Positions 46,296-57,191 of a stretch of 64,000 bases of DNA are shown here, piece after piece. The notes below the pieces were generated by a model. That model worked only from the letters and a program-made list of their open reading frames with translations. It had not been told where the DNA came from and ran no database searches. How positions within the stretch are numbered: the first letter of the stretch is position 1; each line of letters starts with the position of its first letter. The position numbers were made by a program, and so were the translations under genes. Origin of the DNA: Tulasnella sp. 424 (lineage: Eukaryota > Basidiomycota > Agaricomycetes > Cantharellales > Tulasnellaceae); contig WSUB01000045.1 in assembly GCA_019633425.1 (NCBI GenBank), forward strand, positions 1 to 64,000, written 5' to 3'.

Positions 46296-47002
46296 TCAGA
46301 ACAGGGAAGAAACAGCGAGAGCCAAGGCTCCGAGGCCGATGAAGCCGAGGGCAGCAGAGCGAGAAGCGTCGTTGGATTTCTGCAGGCCAGTGGATGAGCC
46401 GGTATTCGAGTTGGTATTCGTGCCGGTGTTCGAGTTGGTATTCGTGCCAGAGTTGGTGTTAGAGGTAGTTCCAGTGGATGAAGAGCTCGAAGAAGAGCTC
46501 CCGGTCAGGGTGGGACTTTCAGAGACGGTGTAGCCGGCTGTCTTGCAGGAGTCGACGTAACCTGTAAGGCTCTTGGTCAGCGGAAGAGGCTTCGAAGTAC
46601 CGAAAGGGGGGAACAATTGAAAATAAATAAATCTGTGAACTCACTCGTCCAGGCACCTTGCAGCTGTGGCTGCACATCGGCTGGGGCTGCACCGTAGCCA
46701 CACTGCACGCAGTTGTAGAAGGCACTCGCGACAGGGGCACCACACATACAGGACAGGTCGGTGGCGCAGCTCTAAAAATAGAGCAGCATGGCTGTTTGAG
46801 GACGCGAGTACAGACAGAGATGGAAAGGGCGACGTACTTGGATTTGGTTAGTGACAGGTGTGCACTGCGCCTCGCAAGCAGTGGGAGTGGTGGTAGCCTG
46901 GCGAGCGACCAAGTCTCTGGGGTTCAAGGAGACATTGGAGGGCGACGCGAAGACGGCGGAAGAGGTGGCGAGGACAACGGAAAGAGCGACGAAAGAACGC
47001 AT
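46296..47002 (-). CDS. CFEM-domain GPI-anchored protein, copy A
   Basis: Exons 47002-46838, 46771-46645 and 46561-46296 (165, 127 and 266 nt) give 185 residues. Signal peptide MRSFVALSVVLATSSAVFA; an eight-Cys CFEM pattern follows: C-x3-C-x9-C-x5-C-x-C-x10-C-x2-C...C, including TDLSCMC with the Asp that ligands haem iron in known CFEM proteins. A Ser/Thr/Asn stalk with NTNSNTG-type repeats leads to a C-terminal hydrophobic segment (LGFIGLGALALAVSSLF) after small residues (SNDASRSA), typical of GPI attachment. Expected at the outer plasma membrane or wall; haem or iron uptake or adhesion roles are known in ascomycetes and only inferred here. Confidence 0.9.
46400..46450 (-). repeat. 24-bp repeats in the CFEM stalk
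   Basis: GTATTCGTGCC/GAGTTG units encoding N-T-N-S-x-T-G repeats. Copy B has fewer units, so stalk length differs between the paralogues. Confidence 0.75.
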
Positions 47003-48995
47003 AATGACGGGTGTAAGTTGAACTATTTTTTCGGAAAGAAAGAATGGGAGGGGGGCAAAGGTGCAGTGAAGAAAAGTCGGATGGGCAAGGTGGCAAAGGA
47101 ATGCCAAGTGTATGAGGGTATAAAAGTCTTTTTCATTGGCGACGGTCGTGAAGGACGCACTTCTGCTGGGCGGTGTTCAAGCCACTTGTCCTCGATGAAT
47201 CAATCAGAAGACAACCCTTTTTACCTTGAAAAGGGTTTGGCTCGGCCTCTCTGTCCGTAGCGTAGCGCCGGGAATTGCAACCCGACGCGCGGGTCCAGGG
47301 ACCAGAAGGTTCTGAAACGCCCCCGAGGCCCCTTCCAAGCTCAATAAAGCATGTGGCCGGCAGCTGTCTCATTGAGTGGTAAGGGCTGGGGTTGCCAAGT
47401 CCAGCCGAGTTCGTGCCGATCCCTTGCTCACGAAGGACTCGATGAGGAAGCACAACTCGACCTTTGTCACAGGTACCTCCTGTATGTGGTCGCAAACTCT
47501 GGTTTGTTCTCGATTTATGAATGATAAAATTATTGGGAAAACCTCACTTGCGATGCGTCGTGAGCCGTCAACGTGTCTGCTGTGCTCAACTGTCAGATGG
47601 CCGGTGCAAATCTATTTTTAAGTGCGTTACGTATATCGTTGTCCTTCCTGTGTTCCCAGGCTTCTCCCCCTGATCACAAAATTACGGATCCGTTCACACT
47701 GTGAGATAGTCTTGGGGTCGGCGGTTAAAGCCCATAGGCTGTGTCGCGCGAAGAAAGGTCGCGAGTGTAGGTCATTGCGTTCTAGCCTAATCATATGTCT
47801 ATTTGGGTTGCTCGCCACCCGCCTCGTAAATTCAAACCGCCGGTACTTCGACGTCCCACGGTTAGTGTGACATTAACGAGAGGTCCTGCTCCTGTCCTCC
47901 TCAGCGCTTTCTTCCTTCCTCCATGTTGCCAAATCACTTAATCAAGTCCACAATTGTGACTAAAGTGTCTTTAAATTTGTTGATTTGTAATTCTTTGTCG
48001 TTCTATGGCTCTGAATGAGATGAAATACGCGGTTAGTTGGGCTTCGGCCACAATGTATTACCTTGTCCGTGGAGTGTTCCGTGACGTCACCAATATAGCC
48101 GACGACCATCCTGGGTCTTGAAAATCGGATTATTCGTTACAGGGCCTTCAAGAAGCCAATATTCTGGCTTTGCAGTTGTAAGTTCCATGTCCTCCTTTGT
48201 TCCATATATAAACCCCTTGTGTTGATCCTGATCGCAGCTAACCCGCGGACTATATCAAATTTCCCGTCTATATGTTATGTAATCTCTCGCGCTCGCGCGC
48301 GGCCCAATGACACTTGGGGGAGCGACGGAGGAGAGTCTCGGCGAACTCGATGCCTTCGCCTGGAGGTTGCTTGGACATTATCCTACAGTCATAGGCTGGT
48401 TAGAATAGTAAAGAACCGATTATATACGACTAACGGTTGAGTTAACGTTACGGCAACGAGCAGTGGCGGAGACCCGGCAGATAGTATACCATCGTATTGC
48501 TAAATTTGGGGATAGACGCAAAGCGCGGCGGGGTCGCTGCAGCTAGGTCAGCGACCAAACGGCTTGTGAAGGCTAATGTAATGCCCCTTTCCGACATAGC
48601 CATTACACACACACCGCCTAACGCCAGTGCATGGTAACGTTTAATGCCCAGGCTAGCGACTGGGATCTGGCTCGTCCGACCGGAATCCATCTAAGTTGAC
48701 CACCTCTTCACTAAATGCACTCCAATCCGATCCTCTAACGTAGCGCGTGCAAGCACGACGTTACGTTTAGATTCTCATTGCGCGGCAAAGCGCACACGTG
48801 ATAGATCTGGTGCCGGAAGTCACCCGGCCCGGCACAAGGAAGGCAGATTGATCGGGGTGAGTTTAAGAGGATTTAGATCGGCTTTGAATCCATTGATTCA
48901 TCTATATTCGACACGACATGATATGGTATGTTGACAATTACTCTCCTTGATCCGCGTTTACGCTCTTCATTTGTCGAGCGAGATATTTCTTAACA
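47003..48995. other. Spacer between duplication copies
   Basis: First part (to about 47780) is the promoter side of CFEM copy A and belongs to the duplication. The rest (47780-48995) has no supported gene. Near 48835-48890 there is a stretch also found at 53023-53075, and near 48950-48985 a fragment matching an intron of the VWA gene at 56155-56195. Confidence 0.55.
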
Positions 48996-49000
48996 CAACC

Positions 49001-50349
49001 ATGACTGAACCGCTCTTGTCAACGCTCAAGATTTTTCAGACTCATGCATCGCATTTAAAGGCTTCCTCAATGTATATGCCAACTTGAAGCTAAAGGGGCC
49101 ATGAAACTCTATATCGGCAGCGTTAAGTTCCCCCCCCCCCGGTTAGATTGGACTTATCGCTCATCTCTCTACTACATTTCGTCCTGGACACACCCTTGCA
49201 CTGTGCACCTTATTTTGGGTGCTCCCGAAAGACCGGTAGTGAGAACGGTCAACCATCTCCACTCTATGACAATTTGGTAAGGACTCTGGGGCAATGAAGT
49301 CCAAAGTTGATCGGGCAAATTAGTCTCGAGACTATCTTTCTACAACGGCCCAGGTGTTAAGCGCTCCTTGGAGGGCCTTGCTATGGGAATCTATATGAGA
49401 GTCCGGGGCCAGGATTATTTGACTGCAAGACTCGAGCGACCAATGTACCTCTTATCGGACATGGGACGTCCGCATCCCCGGATATCATTCAGTCATGCGG
49501 AATATTTTACGCTTCCGAAGGCGCCTTTTCCCGCTCTGCAGGGCAGGTGTCTTTACTGGTAATTTCCCCTTGTGTCCGGTGGAGCCTCTTCACCAGACCG
49601 GTCTCCAATTTTGCGAGCTCGGTCAGTTTTGAAACCCCTCGAACCCAGTTCTCTTCCCTCAAAGCCGATTTCCCGGGCCGGATTGAATCGTTGCTTCCGC
49701 TACACGGGGAATTTTGAATCTGAAAGCCGACGCCCTTGATAGTCGTCAGAGCAGGCCACGGCCTTGTTCTCGTTCTCAGCATGCTGCACGCACGTACACT
49801 TGTACTAATATATGCATACACACATATGATGACTTTTGTACTTTCGATGAGACTGAGGGCTCCTGCCAGAACGAAACGGACGCTTTCCATCGAGTCCCGG
49901 ACCGGTCATCGAAATAACGTGACTCAGATTCCACACTATCTGCACATCTATTGGATGTATTGACTCATATGCCCTCGACCCGTTGTTGTGATGTTCTGGT
50001 ACGGTGCAATCGATTCCGTTAATGCATCATGCGTGTTAGCGGAAGCTAATACCAGTTGAAACTGCACAGCGCTTTACAATGACGCACATCAATTACTGTG
50101 TATATCAGAAAATTTTAGCTACTGGATTACCCTCCTAAGGTACTTAAGACGTGCTTCGTACTCTCTAGGGCAAGGTATCTCTCAACCACCTACCGTCCCC
50201 GACACCGTCCTCGACCCCCCCCCCCCTCTTTCGGGGCTGGACATTCAGACACCCCAAGACCTCACACAGAGAACACAATAGCGCATCGTCTTGTTCACGC
50301 CGTACGACGAATATCTCATACATACTCCTTCCTCGACTACGAATCGGAG
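49001..50349. other. Non-coding part of segmental duplication B
   Basis: No gene supported; frames open in copy A are broken here. Confidence 0.5.
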
Positions 50350-51119
50350 ATGCATCTCAAGCGTCAGGCAAACTCGACCGGCTCGCGGAAAAGCTCTTGT
50401 AACCAAGACCAAAGAGGTTCTCTCCTCTATCACAAGGATATTCAATTACTCCGACGTTGAGGTACGTTTTCGTCTGCTTTCCTCAGTCGTAATTTTTGGA
50501 CACGGCGCTGACGTCCCCCTTTGCCCTAATTTCAATCCAGCCTTGCTCTGTTCCCCCTCGTGCCCCCTCGGCAACACCACCCGCTTCTTTCGACGGCGAA
50601 CCAGAACCCGAGTCTGAGCTGTTTTACCCGCCGTCTCCGTTCACCCGAACCTTCACATCTGGCAGCCAGCTCAGCGGGTCAACGAAGTCGACTTCAACAG
50701 CCGCTTCGTCCATATTCTCTTGCCATACGTACCAAACCACGAATACGGCTGCTGGCGAGGAGAAAGAATTGTACTCGGGGAAGGGTGATACGACCACGAC
50801 AACCGAGGAGGCCGCGAACGCCGACATCGTTCAAACGTCGCTTGGACTTGTTTTGCCACATATCACCTCCTGTGGAAACGAACAAGTTCAAAGCTCCACC
50901 TCACTTATGGAGTGGTCGAACGACGGGGAGCACTCTGAGGCATCGTCGGAGAATGAAGAGGAGGTCGACGATAAAGGGGCTTTGTTTATGCGCGCCAAGC
51001 GTACTAAACCCTTTCAATCTTGCTCCGCTACTTCGCACCCCCGTAACCCCTACGCCGCATTCCTGTCTCAGCCTTTGTACAAACCCTCATACATTTTCCC
51101 AACTGCTCGTCGCACTTAA
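50350..51119 (+). pseudogene. Hypothetical Ser/acidic protein, copy B (5' exon frameshifted)
   Basis: The second exon (50541-51119, same length as copy A) is open and nearly identical. In the first exon a one-base difference (GACCGGCTCGCGG here, GACCGCCCGCGG in copy A) shifts the frame, so the homologous ATG at 50350 no longer reads into exon 2 but ends at a stop. Either copy B lost its start or the real start exon lies elsewhere and copy A is the altered one. In this copy the alternative frame reads GKLDRLAEKLL, which looks protein-like, so the ancestral reading is uncertain. Confidence 0.45.
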
Positions 51120-51458
51120 TCCTTATCGCGCTCAGACTCGTGTCTCGCAGATGTATCAATAGGTATATTCCACATGTCATGTTTCCGCTCAATCACCCAA
51201 ATACTTATGTCTCTTGTTCTGCCAACGTGCGCTGTGCTCACTCAGCTAATGGTGACGATCATATGTCCGAGTGCCTCGAGGAGCTCACCCGGGAGCTGAG
51301 GCTACGAAACCCCCCGTTGATTCTTGGAATATATATGCACACGGACCCTTCACGAAAACAGCTCGAATAACTTAGCAAAACCGGACTCGCCCAGAGACGA
51401 GGCCTGGCCAAAAGGACAAGCAAAATAATACAACGACGGGCATAAAAACGCATTATCT

Positions 51459-52139
51459 TCAGAACAGGGAACAAACAGCGAGAGCCAAGGCTCCGAGGCC
51501 GATGAAACCGAGGCCAGCGGAGCGAGAAGCGTCGTTGGATTTCATGCCAGTGGATCCTGATGAGCCGGTGTTCGAGTTGGTATTCGTGCCAGAGTTGGTG
51601 TTAGTTCCGGTAGATGAAGAGCTCGAAGAAGAGCCCCCAATGAGGGTAGAACTTTGAGGGACGGTGTAGCCGGTTTGCTTGCAGGCGTCGACGTAGCCTG
51701 TAAGGTTCTTGGTCAGCGGAAGAGGCCTCGAAGTACGGAAAGGGGAGAACGATTGAAAATAAATAAATCAGTGGACTCACTCGACCAAGCACCTTGCAGC
51801 TGCGACCCCACATCAGCTGGAGCTGCATTGTAGCCACACTGCAAGCAGTCGTGGTAGGCTTTCGAGAGACTGGCACCGCACATGCAGGACATGTCGGTGG
51901 AGCAGGACTAAAAATAGAGCAGAATACTGGTTGAGGACGCCAGTACGGACAGAGATGGGTAAGAAACGACGTACACCCATCTGGTTAGTGACAGGTTGGC
52001 ACTCCGCCTGGCAAGAAGTGGGAGTGGTGGTGGCCTGGCGAGCGACCAAGTCTCTGGGGTTCAAGGAGACATTGGAGGGTGACGCAAAGACGGCGGAAGA
52101 GATGGCGAGGACAACGGAAAGAGCGACGAAAGAACGCAT
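51459..52139 (-). CDS. CFEM-domain GPI-anchored protein, copy B
   Basis: Exons 52139-51975, 51907-51781 and 51697-51459 (165, 127 and 239 nt) give 176 residues. The first two exons equal copy A in length. The eight Cys and the TDMSCMC haem-site motif are kept, while the segment between Cys 5 and Cys 6 differs (GASLSKAYHD here, GAPVASAFYN in copy A). The stalk is shorter and the GPI signal retained (LGFIGLGALALAVCSLF). Both copies appear functional; differences are concentrated in the CFEM loop and stalk. Confidence 0.9.
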
Positions 52140-53621
52140 AATGACGGGTGTAAGTTGTACTGATTTTTTTCGAAAGAAAGAGTGGGAGGGGGGCAAAGGT
52201 GCAGTGAAGAAAAGTTGGATGGGCTAGCTAACAAGGAATGCCAAGTGTATGAGGGTATAAAAGTCTTTTTCATTGGCGACGGTCGTGAAGGACGTACTTC
52301 TCCGCTGGGCGTTGTTCAAGCCACTTGTCCTCGATGAATCAATCAGAAGACAGCCTTTCTTACCTTGAAAAAGGCTTGGCTCGGCCTCTATGTACGTAGC
52401 CTAGCGCCGGGAATTGCAACCCGAAGCGCGGGTTCAGGGACCCGAAGGTTCTGAACCGCCCCCGAGGCCCCTTCCAAGCTCAATAAAACATCTGCTCGAC
52501 AGCTGTCCGGCCAGCCCAATTGAGTGGTAAGCGCTGGGGTTGCCAAGTCCAGCCGAGTTCGTGCCGATCCTTTGCTCACGAAGGACTCGATGGGGAAGCA
52601 CAACTCGACCTTTGTCACAGGTACCTCCTGTATGTGGTCGCAAACTCTGGTCTGTTCTCGATTTATGAATGATAATACTTATTCGGAAAGCCTCACTTGC
52701 GATGCGTCGTGAATTGTCAACGTGTCTGCTCTGCTCGACGGTCGGACGGCCAGAACAAATCTATTTTCAAGTACGTTACGTATGTTGTCCTTCTTGTGTT
52801 CCCAGGCTTTTCCCCCTGATCACGAAATTACGGATCCGTTCACGCTGTGGGATAGTTTTGGGGTCGCCGGTTGAAGCCCATAGGCTGTGCAGCGCGAAGG
52901 TCGCGAGTGTATGTCCTTGGTTCTGTTCTAAGCCCCGTAGGGATTGGTCTATTCTGAAAATGGCGTTTTCGTCGATTGTTTAGAGTGGCTGTACTCGGCG
53001 GTGTCGGAATCATTCGGCCAGGCAGAAAGGAAGGCAGATTGATCGGTGTGCGTTTAAGGGTATCTAAATCGGCTTAGATTGAGCACAAATCCTGGTGAGT
53101 ATTATAGCATTCTTTTGAGCTTGCGACTTGCATTTTACTTCTAGAAATTCGTCGTCAAGCCGTTTCCACAAAGAAACCGCGATGTTCCCACAAACGCGCG
53201 GCGACTTGGCAGCACCGCCTCCACAACTTCTGTCCAGGGACGCCATCGCCATAGAGACTCCGCCGAAAGTTTACATACACTGGGCATATATTTTGAATTG
53301 ATGGTTCGATGATTTTGACATTCACGTGGCAGTCGTGACACGCGGCTGAGCGTTCCTCCTAAGCTCGCCCACCGGCTTACAAACCAAGCACTCCACCGTT
53401 GGCTCATCTATTATTCGGCACAGCATGACATCGCCATTATTCAGAATCACAAAGAAAGGTCGCTGAGTTTGCCTCCTCAGCAGAATTAGCTTAAACCGCT
53501 CGGTTCCATCCAGTACGTGCACAGCCTTCGATGACGAAGTTTGTCCGGCCAAATCAAGCAGGTATAAAAATCGTCTCCCACAAGTATCCACGGCTCCTCC
53601 CCTCATTACCCGTCCATTAAC
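52140..53621. other. Spacer between CFEM copy B and VWA gene
   Basis: Up to about 52915 it is duplicated CFEM promoter DNA. Beyond that no gene is supported: the 106-codon minus-strand ORF at 53642-53322 overlaps the VWA promoter and has no motif. Contains the second copy (53023-53075) of the short repeat seen at 48835. Confidence 0.5.
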
Positions 53622-54746
53622 ATGAAGTTCAGTTGTAAGCAACTTATCCCTCTCTGCTCTTTACTATCTTTGCTAAAAGCTGGCCGTTCTCGTCGGTATC
53701 TATAGTCGGCAGCAGTAGTTCGTTCAAAAATGATATCAAGAACCTTTTTAGCAGCAGCAGCAGCTCTCGCAACCCCAGTTCACAGCCTGACGCTGATGTA
53801 GCAGGGCGCCGTGGCACTCTGGACGATCTTAAGATCCTCGCTCAATACGACACAATCTTCGTCATCGATGGTACGCCATCCAACCTAACACCTTTTATTT
53901 TGGTGCTAGACTCACGCCACCCCCCGACTTGGAAATTTCTAGACTCCGGATCTATGCAAGGAGAGCGCTGGAACAGCGCTAAAGATGCACTCAAAGAGCT
54001 GGCCAACCTCGCGAAAGAGTGGGATAGCAATGGCATTGATATCTACTTCCTTAACTCCGCATCGACCGGAATTGGCATCAAGGTACGCATAGCCAAGGTC
54101 TCATATCTGTACCCGAGTAGGTGACTTAACCTTCCGGTGCCCACAGACTCAAGAGGAAGTCGACGAGCTATTCACCAAAGTCGCGCCAGAGGGGTGGACT
54201 CCCACAGGTGCCACGCTAAACTCTCTCATCACCCCATACGTCGAATCCCTTCCGCTAGACCCCCGCGCACCGGGGGCCGTTCCAGTGAAACCCAGGAACT
54301 ACATCGTCATCACAGATGGTAAGCACGCGTGCTTCTCTCCACTCGCCTCTGTCCTCACTTTGCCGCCCCTCTCTCCAGGCGAAGCCACGGATGAGGGCGA
54401 CGAACGATTGAAACCGGTCATCTTGAAGCTGATGAAGATGCTCGACGGACGCAAAGCGCCTCTCAACCAATTGGGGATTCAATTCGTCCAAGTAGGGAAA
54501 GATGAAAACGCTCAGGCTTTCTTAAACAAGTTAGACAATCAACTATCCGGATCTAGGACAAGGGTATGTTCGACTCGATTTCCTTCCACGGGTCGCTTTC
54601 AGTCACTCAGCTAACTTGTGTCCAAATAGGACATCGTCGACACGTTCCCTTACGACAAGCTGAACGGAGACATTGACGCAGAACACCTCGTCAAAATGCT
54701 TCTTGGAAGCATTACGAAGAGGATAGACAACTACAACAAGCTCTGA
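53622..54746 (+). CDS. Small soluble VWA-domain protein 1
   Basis: Six exons, 53622-53634, 53706-53870, 53943-54082, 54147-54318, 54379-54563 and 54630-54746, total 792 nt, 263 residues. The start lies in a 13-nt exon (M-K-F-S-...). A Ser-rich N-terminus precedes a single VWA domain from about 60: YDTIFVIDDSGSMQG (MIDAS DxSGS), GWTPTGATLNSLI (MIDAS Thr), YIVITDGEATDEGD (MIDAS Asp). It ends LGSITKRIDNYNKL. No signal peptide, helix or extra domain. VWA folds bind partner proteins through a metal; no partner is known. A paralogue lies 2 kb downstream with exons of 140, 185 and 117 nt identical in size. Confidence 0.92.
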
Positions 54747-55802
54747 GAGAAGAGCTGCTAATATTTCTTTTTTTTGGGACTCTTACCTCGTGAAACATTC
54801 GAGAGCATCTTATCCAGGTTTCTCTCCAAGTTGCACGTAATTGTTATTATTCATATAGAATATTAATTAGAGCTCCGTGTATCTATAAAAGCCGCGTGCA
54901 TCTGGCGTTCAAGCTATGAATCTTCTGTGATAGGCTGTATAGGGATCTGTGTCATAGCACATGAAGTTTGCTCCATCGAGCTTGGTCTTGGTGAGGGATT
55001 TGGTGAGGGATTTGGAGGGATATTTCTATTTCTCGGGTCAGTATCGGCTGAACCTTGCTCGGCAGCTTGCGCTCTCGAATGAACGCAGTCAACTGACGGC
55101 CTGGAATGGGTGGACAGGACATTGCACAGCATAGTGATGAAAGCAGCACAGACGTGGAGCTAATTCGTTGGATTCCCAACGCATCATCTGGGTGGAACCG
55201 GAAGCTCGACGGCATGGAGCGGCATGGTTTCTGATGTGGCTATTCGCACGCCTCCTGTTTCTCCACTTTGCTGTCCATTTGCAACCGTGATTTTCGCGGC
55301 ATCTCGTGAGCTGTACAACCAATGTGATTCAGAGCTCCATCGCTGCAGCGTAAGCTTACAATTAAGCCACCTTCCTGTTGAGGTCGTTTGTGAGTTGAAT
55401 CGGTTTTCTCGGTTCGTGTCGTGGCCTAGGCCCAGCCGTCAGAAATCGTACAGCCAACCCCTTGAGAGATAAGGAACGAGTGTGTATAGAGTCTAGTAGC
55501 AGACTTGGCGTTTATAGTAACTGAAACTCCCTCTGGTTCTCTACGGTGGGAATCCATCTTCGCCTTTGTGATTGGACAACCCTGCGACGCGCTCTGTCAC
55601 CACTGCGCCACTTTTGCTTAGACATAAGTACGGCGACTTTCAGCGGCCTACTGTCAGCCTTCAGCCCCCTCTTTTTTCATCTGAACCTTTTCCTATTCCC
55701 ACCCAACCCCAGTGAGCAATCCGTCTGTCTACATTCGAGTTCCACGTCTGACGACCCCACCCTAGCCACGAAGGCCTCAGCTGAACCCGTGGCATCGAAA
55801 AC
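54747..55802. other. Intergenic between the two VWA genes
   Basis: About 1 kb. The segment 55485-55800 is the promoter whose copy is found, split, at 41825-41927 and 42617-42735. No gene is recognised between 54750 and 55480, although short frames exist on the minus strand. Confidence 0.5.
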
Positions 55803-56805
55803 ATGGTTAGCGACAAGAAGACAGTTGAAGGCACCACCCGGCCCCAAGTACACCCTGACGTAGCTGGCCGACGTGCCACCGAGGACGACCTCTCGATTCT
55901 CAAAAATTACGATACAGTTTTCGTCATCGACGGTAAGGCCTGCGGATCATATGCGTTCGCCAGGACCCCAGCTGATTTCGCGAATCCAAAAAGACTCCGG
56001 TTCCATGGAGGGTTCTCGCTGGAAGCAGGCTCGAGAAGCTCTCCAGGAGGTTGTCGAAATGGCTGTCAAGTGGGACAAAAACGGCGTGGACATCCACTTT
56101 TTGAATTCACGTAAGAGCGCGACTGGCTGCACGGTATGTTGCCAACTACCCCCTTGACTCGCATTTACGCTCTTCATTTGTCGAGCTGACATGAGATTAT
56201 CCTTTCTCTTAGAAAGCTAAGCGAGTGACGAAGCTTTTCGACGAGGTCGCTCCGACTGGATGGACACCAACCGGTGCCAGACTAAAAGAACTAATTACAC
56301 CGTACCTCGATTCACTTCCTTCGAATGCTTTGACACGGCTATTTAAGCTTACTCGAAAGCCTAGAGTTTACATCGTGATCACGGATGGTAATTGCTCGTC
56401 TGTTGCTCGACGTCGCGCTAGATGGGATGCTCACCGTTTCCATTTTGCCCAGGCGTCGCCACCGACCGAGGCAACTTGCGCGTCGAGAACGTAGTACTAG
56501 AGTTCATGGAGCAGCTTGACAAGTGTCAAGCTCCCCTCAGCCAACTTGGGATACAATTCGTCCAGGTTGGGAATGACGAAGCCGCGCGTGCTGAGCTGCA
56601 GAGGCTTGATGACAAGCTATCAGAAGATGGATCTCGGGTTCGTTTCTCGATGCTTGGTCTCTCGGCTTGGTTAACATCTGAATTGCAGGATATCGTCGAC
56701 ACGTTCCCTTTCGACAAACTTCACGGCGATATTGGTGCAGATCACATCATCAAAATCCTTCTCGGTAGCATTCACAAGAGAATAGACAACTACAACAAGC
56801 TGTGA
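55803..56805 (+). CDS. Small soluble VWA-domain protein 2
   Basis: Exons 55803-55932, 55994-56133, 56213-56387, 56453-56637 and 56689-56805 (130, 140, 175, 185, 117 nt) total 747 nt, 248 residues. Starts MVSDKKTVEGTTRPQVHPDV. The MIDAS set is complete: DTVFVIDDSGSMEG, GWTPTGARLKELI and VYIVITDGVATDRGN. Ends LGSIHKRIDNYNKL. It is the parent type of the pseudogene at 42735-43296. The fourth intron uses the donor GTTCGT. N-terminus differs from protein 1 (no Ser tract), suggesting separate partners or location. Cytosolic by lack of a signal. Confidence 0.92.
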
Positions 56806-57191
56806 CAAGAAAAGCCGTACAGTAATAATAAAACGCTAACACCACTTCTTTTTGAGAGTCTGCCTCCTTATATCGTATTTATTTCTACTCGAATCCGTTA
56901 TTATATGCTATGCTATAAATCCTGTGCGGTGCACCCGATCGTGATTCATCCAGCCTCCAAACCAAATCTCACACAGCTTATGAGCTGCTCCCATCAAACC
57001 AATGGTTGTGCGCATAAATTCCCTATCGCGTGAGGGAATTTCATTGCCAACTGGACCGTGGGGGATATAGCCCCGTGCGACCTTCCGGTTCTGGTGAGTT
57101 GATGAAAAAGGACGGGAAGTGAGAATAAAGTGCGAGGATGTGACCACCAACAGTAAGCTAATAAAGAGTGGGATCGACGTAGGAAGCTGCG
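56806..57191. other. Convergent 3' region
   Basis: Downstream DNA of VWA gene 2 and of the decayed F-box gene; no feature seen. Confidence 0.5.

Larger units (their letters stand above)
43785..47780. repeat. Segmental direct duplication, copy A (about 4 kb)
   Basis: Matches 49000-52915 in the same orientation. The offset drifts from about 5215 at the left to 5163 at the CFEM genes through small indels. It includes 1.3 kb with no gene, a hypothetical gene, and a CFEM gene with promoter. Edges were judged by loss of alignment near 43785 and 47780. Confidence 0.85.
49000..52915. repeat. Segmental direct duplication, copy B (about 4 kb)
   Basis: Second copy of 43785-47780. Coding parts align almost without gaps; the non-coding part has small indels and a C10 run near 49130. 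Ends near 52915, after which sequences differ. Confidence 0.85.

Noticed and set aside
53322..53642. 106-codon minus-strand frame before VWA gene 1
   Set aside because: Overlaps the promoter and start of the VWA gene, with no motif or splice support.
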